In this document: one piece after another, positions 45,005-54,321 of the stretch | Numbering within the stretch: the stretch's first letter is position 1 | Layout: each line of letters begins with the position of its first letter | Origin: JAJCYL01 sp965206015 | Lineage (GTDB): Bacteria; Bacteroidota; Bacteroidia; Cytophagales; Cyclobacteriaceae | Assembly: GCA_965206015.1 (NCBI GenBank) | Contig: CBDBIW010000010.1 | Span: 62,001-126,000 of the forward strand | Direction of reading: 5' to 3' | Length of the DNA: 64,000 bases | Translations under genes and position numbers: made by a program | Notes under the pieces: generated by a model | What the model was told of the DNA's origin: nothing | The model's database searches: none | What the model saw: only the letters and a program-made list of their open reading frames with translations

Positions 45005-45066
45005 TGTTCTAAATCCAAAGGTAAGCGATCTCCAAATTTAATAGCGAGTTGTTGGACGGTCAACCC

Positions 45067-46226
45067 TCAATTTTGAAGTGGTGATGTCCTTTTTTTCTCG
45101 ATGTTTCCTGTAGCCAAATAGACAAGTTTCTGTAAGGCCATATCTGAGGTAAACGCTCCTTTGGTTTTTGTGACCTTCCGAATTTGTCGATGATAACCTT
45201 CTACCGCATTGGTGGTGTAGATCAGCTTTCGTATTGGAGCTGTGTACTGAAAGCAGGTGGTCAGTTTCTCCCAATTGTTTCGCCATGACTGGATCACGAT
45301 CGGATATTTACCCTCCCACTTTCCCGCCAGGTTTTCTAGTTCCATTTCTGCCAGCTCTTTGGTGTCTGCACGATAAACCAACTTGAGGTCACCCATAAAT
45401 TCCTTCTGGTCCTTGCTGGCCACATACTTGAGCGAATTGCGGATCTGATGGACGACACAGCTCTGTACTTCAGCTTTTGGGTAAACAACTCACTATGGCC
45501 TCTGAAAAGCCCTTGAGATTGTCTGTACAAGCAATCAGGATGTCTCTCAAGCCACGGTTATGCAGATCACTGAGTACCTGTAACCAGAAGTTGGCTCCCT
45601 CGCTTTCCGACAGATACATGCCCAACACCTCTTTCATACCAGATGAATTGATACCCGGAATATTGTATAAGGCCTTATGCTCAACCTTACTTTCTGATCA
45701 AACCTTGTAGTGCATCGCATCTAACCACACAATGCAATTGACAGGCTCCAATGGCCGGTCCTGCCAGGCTTTCACTTCGGGAATGATCCGGTCGGTAATT
45801 TGGCTCAAAACCGTGTGGGAGATCTCTGTATCGTACATCTCTCTGATATGTTCGCTGATAGTAACGAAGGCTCATTCCAAGACCATACAAGCCAATGATC
45901 TTGTCCTGCAAACTGTCTGCAAGAACAGTCTCTCGCTTCTTGATGATCTGGGGTTCGAAAGTACTCTGCCTGTCCCGAGGTGTCTCTATGTCTACTGGAC
46001 CGGTATTGCTTTTGATAGTCTTCTTGCCTTTGCCATTGCGCTTGTTGCCTTCCAAACGCTCGCCTTCATCAGGGTGAGCATCCATCTCAGCCTCCAGAGC
46101 TGATTCTGAAAATTGTTTTAGCATGGGAACAAATGCCCCTTCTTTACCGAATAATGATTTGCCTGATTTGAATTGCTCCAGGACCTTGCTCTGTAATTGG
46201 TCTACTTCTTCTTGTGTCATTGTCAT
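45067..46226 (-). pseudogene. IS256-family transposase with several frameshifts
   Basis: The N-terminal ~130 residues are intact (EVDQLQSKVLEQFKSGKSLF, then EGERLEGNKRNGKG). The frame first breaks near 45862 and again near 45700, 45480 and 45420. Segments in other frames match the family (DAMHYKV, NILGINSSGMKEVLGMY, QSCVVHQIRNSLKYV). The C-terminal part IYTTNAVEGYHRQIRKVTKT is recovered in one piece. Non-functional. Confidence 0.88.
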
Positions 46227-46279
46227 CTAAGTTATATGTTCCTAATTTTTAACTTAGACAGAGTTTAGTTTACAATCTT

Positions 46280-46519
46280 ATGAAAAACTGCATTGATATC
46301 AAGTACGAAGATTTCATAAGTTCTCCGGAAAAAGAGGCCAATAGAATTTATAAGGTTATTGACGTCAATAACATCCCAACTATTGAATTGCAGGAAGTAC
46401 TCCTGAATAACACAAAGTATAAATATGGTATTCATAAGTATATGCCTGAAGATTTTGGTTTGAGTACTGGGAAAATAACGAATAGACTGGCTCCATTCTA
46501 CAATGACAAACTCACATAA
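46280..46519 (+). pseudogene. C-terminal fragment of a sulfotransferase
   Basis: Begins at the IS256 boundary: IDIKYEDFISSPEKEANRIY is the region that contacts the 3-prime phosphate of PAPS in sulfotransferases, and HKYMPEDFGLSTGKI is a typical tail. The N-terminal 5-prime-phosphosulfate loop and fold are missing. Its stop overlaps the SDR start by 17 bases. Confidence 0.65.
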
Positions 46520-47498
46520 AACTCAATACTCCAATCTATTCACTGCCACCCTATCTGGTATAGTGAATATGTTCAAAAAACATCCAACTGCCGGTGTTTT
46601 GAAAGATGAAGACAGAATCGACGGAAAGGTATGCCTGGTGACAGGAGCTAATTCCGGATTGGGTTTCGCTGTCACTCAGCAACTGGTTGAACGGGGAGGA
46701 AAAGTGGTCATGGCCTGTCGCAGTGGAATTCCCGAGGCTGGTGAAAAGATCAAAACCTTGACCAATTCGGATAATGTTGAGATGATCAGGGTTGACCTTT
46801 CCGATGTTAATTCAAATGCTGCCTTAGTTTCAGAATTAAAGGCCAGGTCAATTAAATTGGATATTGCCATATTCAATGCTGCTATTGTTCCAAAAGGTTC
46901 ACGAAAGACAAAAGCAGGTATAGACCAAATGTTCATGGTGAATTATTTGGCAAAATTCATACTCATCAAAGAATTCTTGTCTGCGGGATTTTTCGATATG
47001 AAACTTGTACCGCGAATTATTTATGTATCTTCAGAATTTCACCGTTCCGGTAATGATATAGATTTCAATAATTTTGGTCAATTCGAGGAGTATACCATGT
47101 CCAAAGTGATTGCTTTATACGGTTATTACAAGCTTCATCTTAATACACTTGGCAACTGAGTTGTCTCAAAGAATAAACACAAATAATCAGGTCAGTTATT
47201 CAGTTCATTCGCTGTGCCCGGTGCAGTAAATACGAATATCGATAGAGAATTTCCAAAGATATTCATGCCTTTGCTTAAGCTTGTTTTTGGGCCATCTTTT
47301 CAAGCTCCATCCAGGGTGGCTATTCCAGTTACTTATTTGGCATGTTCCAGGGAGATTGAGGGGAAGTCTGATTATTACCTGCATATGATGGCAAAAAAGC
47401 AACCTGATGAAAGAAGTATGGATGAGGCTGTCGGTGAAAAACTTTGGTCCAATTCTGAAAAGTTATTGGAGTCTATTACTCCATCCACCATTTCCTAA
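46503..47498 (+). pseudogene. Short-chain dehydrogenase/reductase, frameshifted
   Basis: SDR with the cofactor motif VCLVTGANSGLGFAVTQQ (residues ~46-63) and the catalytic YTMSK near residue 199. An extra G near 47153 (CTTGGCAACTG) ends translation at 47159. The tail continues in other frames as LSQRINTNNQVSYSVHSLCP and PGAVNTNIDREFPKIFMPLL, ending at 47498, with a probable second shift near 47215. The N-terminal 218 residues keep the active site but lose the substrate-side C-terminus. Confidence 0.85.
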
Positions 47499-48587
47499 TC
47501 ATGCAAAACATAAGGCAAAAACTGTAGGTAAATAGTTATTCAGATTCTGCCATGATTCACCGTCATCCTCTGAGAGAAACAGATTTCCTGTATTGGTACC
47601 GAAAACAAGCGTATTCCCATTCTTAGCTAAAGAATGCCGCAAAACGATATCAAAACAAGACCCTTGAGGCAAGCCATTACGGTACTCATTCCATGTCTTT
47701 CCTCCGTCATCTGTTCGACAAACACATAGTGACTGGTCAACAGCAACACGAATCTGATCACTAGTTGCTGGAATTACCCATGCTTTATCTGGATTATCAT
47801 CATCAATAACTATGACAAACCCATAATTAGCAAAGCCATTAAAATCCGTGATATCCCCCCATGCTTTGCCCCCGTCAACAGATCTGAAAATTCCACAGTG
47901 ATTTTGCTGCCAAATCACATTGGGTTCGGCCTGGCAGATCTTTATCGAATGTGGATCATGGCCCCATTCCGACTTTGGACTGGGCAAATAATCTGCACGT
48001 AAACCCTCATTCCTTACTTTCCACGTTTTCCCTGCATCGGTTGTTTCAAAAACACCAGCACAACTAACTCCAATGTAAAAATGATTACTGTCTCTTGGAT
48101 CTAAAACAATGGTGTGAATACCAGCATTATCTCTCCCTCCCCCAAACCAATGATCTGGTCTTGATGGATGATTCCACAGACTTTCTACTAATGAAAATGA
48201 TTCTCCATGATCTTCTGATATGAATAGGCCCCCAGGTTCTGTTCCAACAAGCAGTCTGCCTGGCTTATCATTTCCACCATGAACTATGGACCATATGTAT
48301 TTTAAATTGGCCGGCTCTCCAGGTTTGACTTCAGCACCTTCAGGATATTTAGGTGAACTTACTTCCTTCCAACTTTTACCTTCGTCAGAAGAACAATGGA
48401 GCTTTTGTCCCCAGTGTTTATGGGCGATACTTACCCACCAGGTGTTCGATCTATCATCCACGTAAACCATAGAAGCCGGCTGCCCTGGAAAATCAATTTC
48501 AGCATATGACCAGCCCTGGAATCCTTTGGCATAAGTCACCAGACCCTTAGCCGTAGCTAACAGGATTTTATCACCTTTAACCGACAT
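47499..48587 (-). CDS. BNR/Asp-box beta-propeller protein (exo-alpha-sialidase-like fold)
   Basis: A 362-aa cytosol-type protein without signal peptide. It carries repeated Asp-box motifs: SSDEGKSWKEV, SEDHGESFSLV, TTDAGKTWKVR, SVDGGKAWGDI, TDDGGKTWNEY and SEDDGESWQNL. These define a multi-bladed propeller of the VPS10/sialidase-like superfamily. No sialidase RIP motif or catalytic Tyr/Glu pair is evident, so a hydrolase role is unproven. It is convergent with the SDR pseudogene and divergent from sufS. Confidence 0.85.
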   Translation of the reverse strand: MSVKGDKILLATAKGLVTYAKGFQGWSYAEIDFPGQPASMVYVDDRSNTWWVSIAHKHWGQKLHCSSDEGKSWKEVSSPKYPEGAEVKPGEPANLKYIWSIVHGGNDKPGRLLVGTEPGGLFISEDHGESFSLVESLWNHPSRPDHWFGGGRDNAGIHTIVLDPRDSNHFYIGVSCAGVFETTDAGKTWKVRNEGLRADYLPSPKSEWGHDPHSIKICQAEPNVIWQQNHCGIFRSVDGGKAWGDITDFNGFANYGFVIVIDDDNPDKAWVIPATSDQIRVAVDQSLCVCRTDDGGKTWNEYRNGLPQGSCFDIVLRHSLAKNGNTLVFGTNTGNLFLSEDDGESWQNLNNYLPTVFALCFA

Positions 48588-48692
48588 ATTACCCGTTAAT
48601 TATAAACATTGATGAGTTGGAACGTAAAATAATCAATATCTTGATCGCGGAATGCGTTTTTTAGCTTAAACGACGATTTCACATGACATAAA

Positions 48693-49913
48693 ATGCTACC
48701 CATAGAAAAAATCCGGGAAGATTTCCCGATTCTCAACAGAACCAACCAGTCAGGTGGTAAATTAATTTACCTTGACAATGCGGCAACTACTCAAAAACCT
48801 CTACAGGTAATCGACGCTATAAGTGATTTCTATAAAAACAATAACTCTAATATCCACCGCGGCATACATTTCTTGGGAGTTGAAGCCACGGAACTCTATG
48901 AGAATACCAGGGACAAAGTCCGGGGTTTCATTGGTGCCAATTTCAGGGAAGAAATCCTTTTCGTAAGAGGGACAACAGAGGGTATTAATTTAGTGGCTTC
49001 ATCTTTTGGAAATCAGATCATTTCAGTTGGAGATCGAATTCTAATAACCGGAATGGAGCATCATTCTAACCTCATTCCCTGGCAACAATTAGCACTTCGC
49101 AAGAAGGCACACCTCGACATTTTACCAGTCTCCCAAAATGGAGAAATCAAGGTTGAAGAAGCTACCTCTAATATCACAGATAAGACAAAACTTATAGCTG
49201 TCAGCCATATTTCCAATTCATTGGGCACCATAAATCCCGTTGAAGAGATTATCAAAATTGCCCACGGAAGAGGCATACCCGTCCTTCTCGACGGTGCTCA
49301 AGCGGTAGGTCATCAACCAGTGGATGTAAAATCTCTTGGTTGTGATTTCTATACATTCTCAGGGCATAAAATGTTTGGGCCTACGGGCATTGGAGTACTT
49401 TACGCCAAAAAAGAATATTTAAACCAAATGAATCCATACCAGTTTGGCGGGGAAATGATAAAATCTGTGAGCTACCATAGTGCCTCGTTTGCCGATCTCC
49501 CTCATCGATTTGAAGCCGGAACACCTGATATTGCCGGCGTGGCTGGATTAGGTGCTGCTATTGATTACATCCATTACATTGGACTTGATAACATCAAAAC
49601 CTACACTGAAAATCTGACCTTGTATATGGCTGATAAATTGAAAACAATTGATGAATTGCAATTAATTGGTGATCCTGAATATCGTGGAAGCATTGTCTCA
49701 TTTGTTTTCGACCACATTCACCCCCATGACGTTGCCACCATTTTGGACGAAAAAGGCATCGCCGTCAGAGCCGGTCATCATTGTACGATGCCTCTGATGC
49801 ACTCATTCAAAATTCCGGGAACTTCCCGCGCATCGGTAGCATTTTACAACAGCAAAGAAGAGATTGACTTTTTGTATGAGGCACTACTTTCAGTAAAAAG
49901 TATTTTCGCCTGA
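48693..49913 (+). CDS. sufS: Cysteine desulfurase SufS
   Basis: PLP-dependent class V aminotransferase that mobilises sulfur from cysteine for Fe-S clusters. The PLP lysine lies in FYTFSGHKMFGPTG near residue 226. The catalytic Cys is in RAGHHCTMPLMHSF near residue 364, in the short SufS-type loop. The 406-aa length is normal. Its TGA overlaps the ATG of sufU (TGATG). Confidence 0.95.
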   Translation: MLPIEKIREDFPILNRTNQSGGKLIYLDNAATTQKPLQVIDAISDFYKNNNSNIHRGIHFLGVEATELYENTRDKVRGFIGANFREEILFVRGTTEGINLVASSFGNQIISVGDRILITGMEHHSNLIPWQQLALRKKAHLDILPVSQNGEIKVEEATSNITDKTKLIAVSHISNSLGTINPVEEIIKIAHGRGIPVLLDGAQAVGHQPVDVKSLGCDFYTFSGHKMFGPTGIGVLYAKKEYLNQMNPYQFGGEMIKSVSYHSASFADLPHRFEAGTPDIAGVAGLGAAIDYIHYIGLDNIKTYTENLTLYMADKLKTIDELQLIGDPEYRGSIVSFVFDHIHPHDVATILDEKGIAVRAGHHCTMPLMHSFKIPGTSRASVAFYNSKEEIDFLYEALLSVKSIFA

Positions 49914-50341
49914 TGCCAGACAAATTAAAACTTCTTTATCATGAAGTGATTCTCAAACACAATGGGAATCCTCAAAATTTTAATAAAAGAGAAGAGGCTA
50001 TGCACATAGTTGAAGCTTATAATCCGATTTGTGGTGATCAATTCAATCTGTACTTTGATTTAGAAAATGGGAGAATTGTCAATCTTTCATTTCACGGATA
50101 TGGCTGTGCGATATCCAAATCATCAGCTTCTGTTTTGACTACCCTTTTAGATGGTCAACAAATTGAAGAGGTGTTTAGAATCGATGGTCAGTTTAAAAAT
50201 GTTCTATCAGGTAGTTCTGATGACAAATATTTACCGGATGAGCTTTTAGCCTTCACTCCCGTTGTTCAACATCCCGGAAGAATCAAATGTGTTACTCTCG
50301 GCTGGGATAGTTTGGTTGGGTTTCTGAATTCTGTCAAATAG
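49913..50341 (+). CDS. sufU: Iron-sulfur assembly protein SufU
   Basis: A 142-aa IscU/SufU-fold protein that accepts sulfur from SufS. Three conserved zinc/sulfur-acceptor cysteines are seen: NPICGDQ (about residue 39), GYGCAISKSSASVL (about 65) and RIKCVTLGW (about 126). The GYGCAISKSSAS form and partner SufS support SufU rather than IscU. It is co-translated with sufS. Confidence 0.93.
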   Translation: MPDKLKLLYHEVILKHNGNPQNFNKREEAMHIVEAYNPICGDQFNLYFDLENGRIVNLSFHGYGCAISKSSASVLTTLLDGQQIEEVFRIDGQFKNVLSGSSDDKYLPDELLAFTPVVQHPGRIKCVTLGWDSLVGFLNSVK

Positions 50342-50468
50342 AACCGTTTTCATTAAGATTATTACCAAGTAAGTGGGGAAAGGTGTAGCCTTTTGGTTTT
50401 CCTGCCATTAAATCGAGTAATGTTTTGCGATTAAAAATGATCGCAAGAAACCAGAACCAACCTCGTTA

Positions 50469-50612
50469 GAGGGGTCAAAATGCCCCGGAATTTTATTCAA
50501 ATCCTAAACCTTGGGGGTCAGTATCTGCCGGAATGGCAGCCGAATTTTGGGCTTAAAGGCTATTTGCCCTTCCAATCAAGGCCACTTTTTGAGGGTCAAT
50601 ATCGACCGGAAT
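50469..50612 (+). repeat. Three IS21-end-like repeats, element remnant
   Basis: GAGGGGTCAAAATGCCCCGGAAT (in two parts: GAGGGGTCAA, then AATGCCCCGGAAT, 50469-50491), GGGGGTCAGTATCTG with CCGGAAT (50513-50534) and GAGGGTCAATATCGA with CCGGAAT (50591-50612) share a GGGTCA-n8-9-CCGGAAT pattern. Multiple such terminal repeats are typical of IS21-family ends; no istA/istB remains. The rest of 50342-50620 shows no gene. Confidence 0.5.
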
Positions 50613-50619
50613 ATCCAAT

Positions 50620-51111
50620 TATGCTTTATTACTATATTGAATAACTGTCAGTGCAGTTGTTTGTGACAGGATTCCAGTGTTAAACCCCTGAGAAGTTTTC
50701 GCATAATTCCTGCAAATCATCAATTGGCCACAGAGCGGAGAGAAAAGAGGTGCTATTCTTTTTCTGGTTTTCCTAAAGCTACAGGGTAGTTTTGGAGAGT
50801 TGGTTTGATTTTCCCTCATCGCCACTTCTAAGTTCATTAACACCTGTAGCCTGACAGACACATCAGTTCACCGATGGTGAGAGCCACTGGAATAATAGGA
50901 TTAATCAACTTAACTTGCAACTTATTCAGGTATGAACAAATTAAAAGACTAAAAATAATCTACTGATAAACAGCTGGATAAAACTTCAATACTTTTCAGT
51001 AAAACCACAACAAGTTTTTACTTTCTTTGGAGAGTGATTTTTCTCAAAAAAAAATAAAAAAGAGTTTTGTCTTTTTGAGAAAATGGAAAAATCAATTTAT
51101 AGAACCTGCCT
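50620..51111 (-). repeat. 492-bp dispersed repeat, copy 1, with IS982 transposase C-terminus
   Basis: Nearly identical to 62682-63172. On the minus strand it encodes about 65 residues resembling the end of IS982-family transposases (PCSFRKTRKRIAPLFSPLCG, NYAKTSQGFNTGILSQTTAL). The first ~250 bases hold this fragment; the remainder is non-coding and ends in an A-rich/T-rich inverted segment (CTCAAAAA to TTTTTGAG). The shared non-IS part shows that a segment including flanking DNA was copied. Confidence 0.75.
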
Positions 51112-51135
51112 TAATAAAGGGTACTTCATTGTCTT

Positions 51136-51144
51136 TATATTTGC
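51136..51144 (+). promoter_or_regulatory. Candidate -7 promoter box of the cyclodeaminase gene
   Basis: TATATTTGC matches TAnnTTTG, 64 bases before the ATG at 51209. It lies just outside the repeated segment. Confidence 0.4.
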
Positions 51145-51208
51145 CTTGCAATAATTATAAGTAATTGGCCCGTTGGCCCTATGTAGTAATGTGAATAATA
51201 AGTGAAAA

Positions 51209-52150
51209 ATGTCTGAACCTCAATACATTTCTGCGAATCAGGTTAACCAAAAACTCACGATGTCCAAGGCTATTGAGGCAATGAGGCTGGCCTATCAGGA
51301 TCTTTCTTCAGGCACGGCGATTATTCCGGATAGAGTTCAACTCCATACTTCAAGTGCGACCCATTATTTAGTAATGCCGGCACATTTTCCTTCAGGTGGC
51401 ATCACGACCGTAAAATCAGTCAGTTTGAATGGAGAAAATCCAGAACGTGGATTGCCCTTTATTCAAGCGATGATACTGACGTTTGATGATGAAACAGGAG
51501 AACCGTTAGCAATTATTGACGGGAGCGAAGTGACCGTAATTCGTACGGCTGCCGCCTCGGGTTTAGCAACGGATGTGTTTGCTAGTCCTGACTCAAAGAT
51601 TGGAGGAGTATTTGGAACCGGGGCCCTAGCAAAACCTCATATAGAAGCATTGTGTACAGTCAGAGAATTTGATAGAATTTATGTGTGGGGGAGAACTTTC
51701 GATAAAAGCCGCGAGTTCTGTAATATGTGGCTAAAAGGTATTGACGTAGAATTGGTTCCAGTCGATGATTTGAAATATCTGAAAAATGTTGATGTGCTGT
51801 GCACAACTACAACTGCTCACAAACCGCTCTTCGAACATAATCATTTGAAAAACGGTGTTCATATCAATGCTGTTGGTGTTTATAAACCAGATTTTCAGGA
51901 AATCCCGTCGGAGACGGTCGTTGAAGCAGACATTTACATAGACCAACTCGAAGGGGCCCTTAGTGAAGCTGGTGATTTGTTGATTCCGATGGGTAAAGGA
52001 AAGATTACCAAAGAGCACTTTTCAAAGGAAATTGGGAGTGTACTTTTGGGAGAGTTAGAATACCAATGGAGCCGGAATAAGATATCGTTATTTAAGTCTG
52101 TCGGAAATGCTATTCAGGATGCGGCTGCAGTAAAAGTGATTCTGAGTTAA
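51209..52150 (+). CDS. Ornithine cyclodeaminase / mu-crystallin family protein
   Basis: A 313-aa NAD(P)-binding enzyme. The N-terminal substrate domain includes ATHYLVMPAHFPSGGITTVK and GLPFIQAMILTFDDETGEPL. The dinucleotide motif is IGGVFGTGALAKPHIEAL near residues 131-148. The C-terminus carries SVGNAIQDAAAVKVI. Members act on ornithine, alanine or related imino acids, so the substrate is open. It is intact amid decayed neighbours. Confidence 0.9.
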   Translation: MSEPQYISANQVNQKLTMSKAIEAMRLAYQDLSSGTAIIPDRVQLHTSSATHYLVMPAHFPSGGITTVKSVSLNGENPERGLPFIQAMILTFDDETGEPLAIIDGSEVTVIRTAAASGLATDVFASPDSKIGGVFGTGALAKPHIEALCTVREFDRIYVWGRTFDKSREFCNMWLKGIDVELVPVDDLKYLKNVDVLCTTTTAHKPLFEHNHLKNGVHINAVGVYKPDFQEIPSETVVEADIYIDQLEGALSEAGDLLIPMGKGKITKEHFSKEIGSVLLGELEYQWSRNKISLFKSVGNAIQDAAAVKVILS

Positions 52151-52351
52151 TTTACATAACATTATAAGGGGTTCCGCAACTATAAGGGTAAAAAATAACG
52201 ATAATTAACTATAAATCATCAACTGAATAAACTGTGGAATTGGTGCATTAACTGTCATGATCTCACCTGCAATATCCAAGAAGACTTTTGTTGGGCTTGT
52301 GGTAAAAACCATGGTAAGGAAGGAGTAGTAGAAAACCGTCCTTCGTTCCAC

Positions 52352-52869
52352 TTACATGGACATTCCTCTTGACTGTCCTTTATCTTGTTTTTTGGTTTCC
52401 TTTTTGATTTTACCCAATTCTTCAATATCCATTTTATCCCTGGTTCTGTTTGCAGCCGTTTTAGCTTGAATCAGTTGATTGTAGTGGATCACTTTTTAAC
52501 ATCAACCCCGTTCTCGGTTTTGTATTTAACAGCACTAATATATGCTTCAGAAAACTTAATCCCTTTGCAAGCAGTCATTAAATCAATTTGAACAGGAGAA
52601 ACCCCGAATGTATACACATCATATTTTTTGGTATCTAAAAAATTGCTGAGCGATTCCATCTTACCCATCAACATGCCAAATTCACGATGTACCTTGAAAA
52701 GCTTATGATGATTTTCTTGTGTTGGATTTACAAAGATATCCATATCACCGGTAGCCCTTCTATACCCATGAAGGTTCACTGCCATTCCGCCAACAAGAAT
52801 GTATTCCACTTCATGGTTGTTTAATCATTGTATGTACTCAAGAAAATCTCTATTAAATAGGTCAGCCAT
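52352..52869 (-). pseudogene. MNT-like nucleotidyltransferase, broken by a stop and a frameshift
   Basis: The minimal nucleotidyltransferase core is clear: EYILVGGMAVNLHGYRR and the metal-binding DMDIFVNPT. Reading from ATG 52869 (MADLFNRDFLEYIQ), an in-frame TGA interrupts before LNNHEVEYILVGG. After VKK (52489) one missing base hides the tail, which continues HYNQLIQAKTAANRTRDKMD and ends at 52352. Such proteins often form toxin-antitoxin-like or AbiEii-like pairs. Overlapping in 52205-52372 on the plus strand is an unassigned cysteine-rich open stretch (CINCHDLTC, FCWACGKNHG). Confidence 0.72.
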
Positions 52870-53056
52870 TACGTTTTTTAGCTTTATGGTATTTTTTGTT
52901 TATGGATACATCAAAAGGGACATTGTAATTGAGACAGTGCAATCTCCAAGACTCTTCCAATCTTTCAAACGGCGACTTTTGTTTAGCCCAATACAATATG
53001 TCCAAAGCATCTTTTTCTTCAACTTTTCCTGCATATGTAGCTTTACGTTCCATCAT
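52862..53056 (-). CDS. Small protein paired with the nucleotidyltransferase
   Basis: A 64-aa protein (MMERKATYAGKVEEKDALDI, then FERLEESWRLHCLNYNVPFD), intact, ending 8 bases inside the start of the nucleotidyltransferase gene. The overlap and order suggest a two-gene module, possibly toxin-antitoxin-like. I recognise no characterised domain. The partner is broken, so this may be an orphan. Confidence 0.6.
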   Translation of the reverse strand: MMERKATYAGKVEEKDALDILYWAKQKSPFERLEESWRLHCLNYNVPFDVSINKKYHKAKKRNG

Positions 53057-53429
53057 TCAAACTAACCTTTTTCATTTTTTCAAATCCTTATCAATAGCAT
53101 CCTTAGATCTGTAATTCCTTTTGATTTCATGAACACTATCTCTATCCCGGGTGGGACGTATAATTGCAAATCTTTTTGACGAAAGTGGCTTTTTTTAAGG
53201 CGGGGGTAAGCTGTTCTCTCACTTGCGGCCACTAATCCCCTTCCTATAAATAAGACAAACATAATTGATGTGCAGATGGTATTCCAGCAAACATTCCCTA
53301 AATTACTTTTTTACAGAATGTTTGATGTATTAAATCCAGTTTTTTCAATAAATGGACCATTTCGAGACGACCTGACCAACTAGTATTAGCATTTTACGGA
53401 AAGCTTATGTCAGTGACTCAAAAAAGAAC
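53057..53429. other. Gap with no recognisable gene
   Basis: About 370 bases between the small minus-strand gene and the recombinase remnant. Short open stretches occur on both strands, including a plus-strand piece near 53375-53430 that may be the lost N-terminal part of the recombinase. Nothing else can be supported. Confidence 0.35.
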
Positions 53430-54030
53430 ATTCAATTTGAAAAACCCAAAAACATCGATCAACGTGATCGCGAGTATCTGAGCGAACATGAAATTGACCA
53501 ATTGATGCGAGCGGCAAAAAATTCAGGACAGCATGGCCACCGTGACAGTACCATAATCTTGATTGCTTACCGTCACAGGCTGCGTGTTTCAGAATGAATG
53601 CGATTGAAATGGTCGCAGGTTGATTTCTTTAAAGGACTATTGCATGTGAATCGTCTCAAACAAGGCGTCAATTCAACACACCCCCTGTCCGGGGTTGAAA
53701 TTAGAGTGTTGAGAAAATTACAGGGAGAGTATCCACAAACAGAAAGAGTACCCACAAACCGATTTTTTGTTTATCTCAGAGAGAAAAGCACCGTTGACCA
53801 ATCATACTTTCCGTAAAATATTGACGTGTGCTGGTGACATCACAAAACTTAAATTGAAGGTTCATCCACACATGCTAAGACACTCCACAGGATTCAAATT
53901 AGCCAACGATGGCAACGATACACGCAGTATTCAGCTTTATCTTGGCCATCAAGATATTTAAAATACAACACGCCATACGTAGCTCACAAGTAGTCGATTT
54001 AGCAACTTCTGGCAAGATCTCCATCGTTAC
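53430..54030 (+). pseudogene. Tyrosine recombinase/integrase, decayed
   Basis: Three frames combine into a tyrosine recombinase catalytic domain: YLSEHEIDQLMRAAKNSGQH, RHRLRVSE followed by an in-frame TGA, and RLKWSQVDFFKGLLHV. After a shift near 53780 comes LKVHPHMLRHSTGFKLANDG with the HxxR box, then RSIQLYLGHQDI. A final shift near 53960 precedes the region of the nucleophilic Tyr. No att site or partner island was recognised. Confidence 0.8.
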
Positions 54031-54104
54031 TTTTTACCTTTGTAGCTGCAGGACCTCTAGAAGGGCCTTAACTAACCTGAGATTGGCAAACAAAATTAAA
54101 TTGA

Positions 54105-54305
54105 TATGGGACTTCAGAGGCTCAACAGATTGCTGAACACTATAAAATCCACCCGGACCAGTTTGCACAGACTAAAAATCTGGTTGAGTACCAAACAGGA
54201 ATTGAGCCCATTTCTTCGATGTATGCTATTGCTTATTTTGAAGTATTGTTAGAAGATAAAGAAAGTGTGGAGAACGCTCTAAGACCACATAGGTCTGAAG
54301 AATAA
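54105..54305 (+). pseudogene. Unidentified coding remnant
   Basis: An open frame of 66 codons without a start (after TGA at 54102) reads EAQQIAEHYKIHPDQFAQTK and GIEPISSMYAIAYFEVLLED, then stops at TAA 54303-54305. The composition looks protein-coding, but I do not recognise the family. Probably the tail of a gene lost on its 5-prime side. Confidence 0.35.
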
Positions 54306-54321
54306 CGCCAATTATATAAGC

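Larger units (their letters stand above)
44942..46274 (-). mobile_element. IS256-family insertion sequence, degenerate
   Basis: About 1.33 kb. Imperfect terminal inverted repeats are visible: TGTAAATTCAACCCTGTCTG at the left and, on the other strand, TGTAAACTAAACTCTGTCTA at the right. The flanks show no 8-9-bp target duplication (GAGGTAG to the left, ATCTTATG to the right) and belong to different genes, so rearrangement rather than simple insertion shaped this locus. Confidence 0.85.

Noticed and set aside
46280..46519. Independent 79-aa gene before the SDR
   Set aside because: It matches only the tail of a sulfotransferase and starts at an IS end, so it is a fragment.
53080..53262. 60-residue minus-strand ORF upstream of the nucleotidyltransferase partner
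   Set aside because: No recognisable motif, unlikely composition, and no supporting context.
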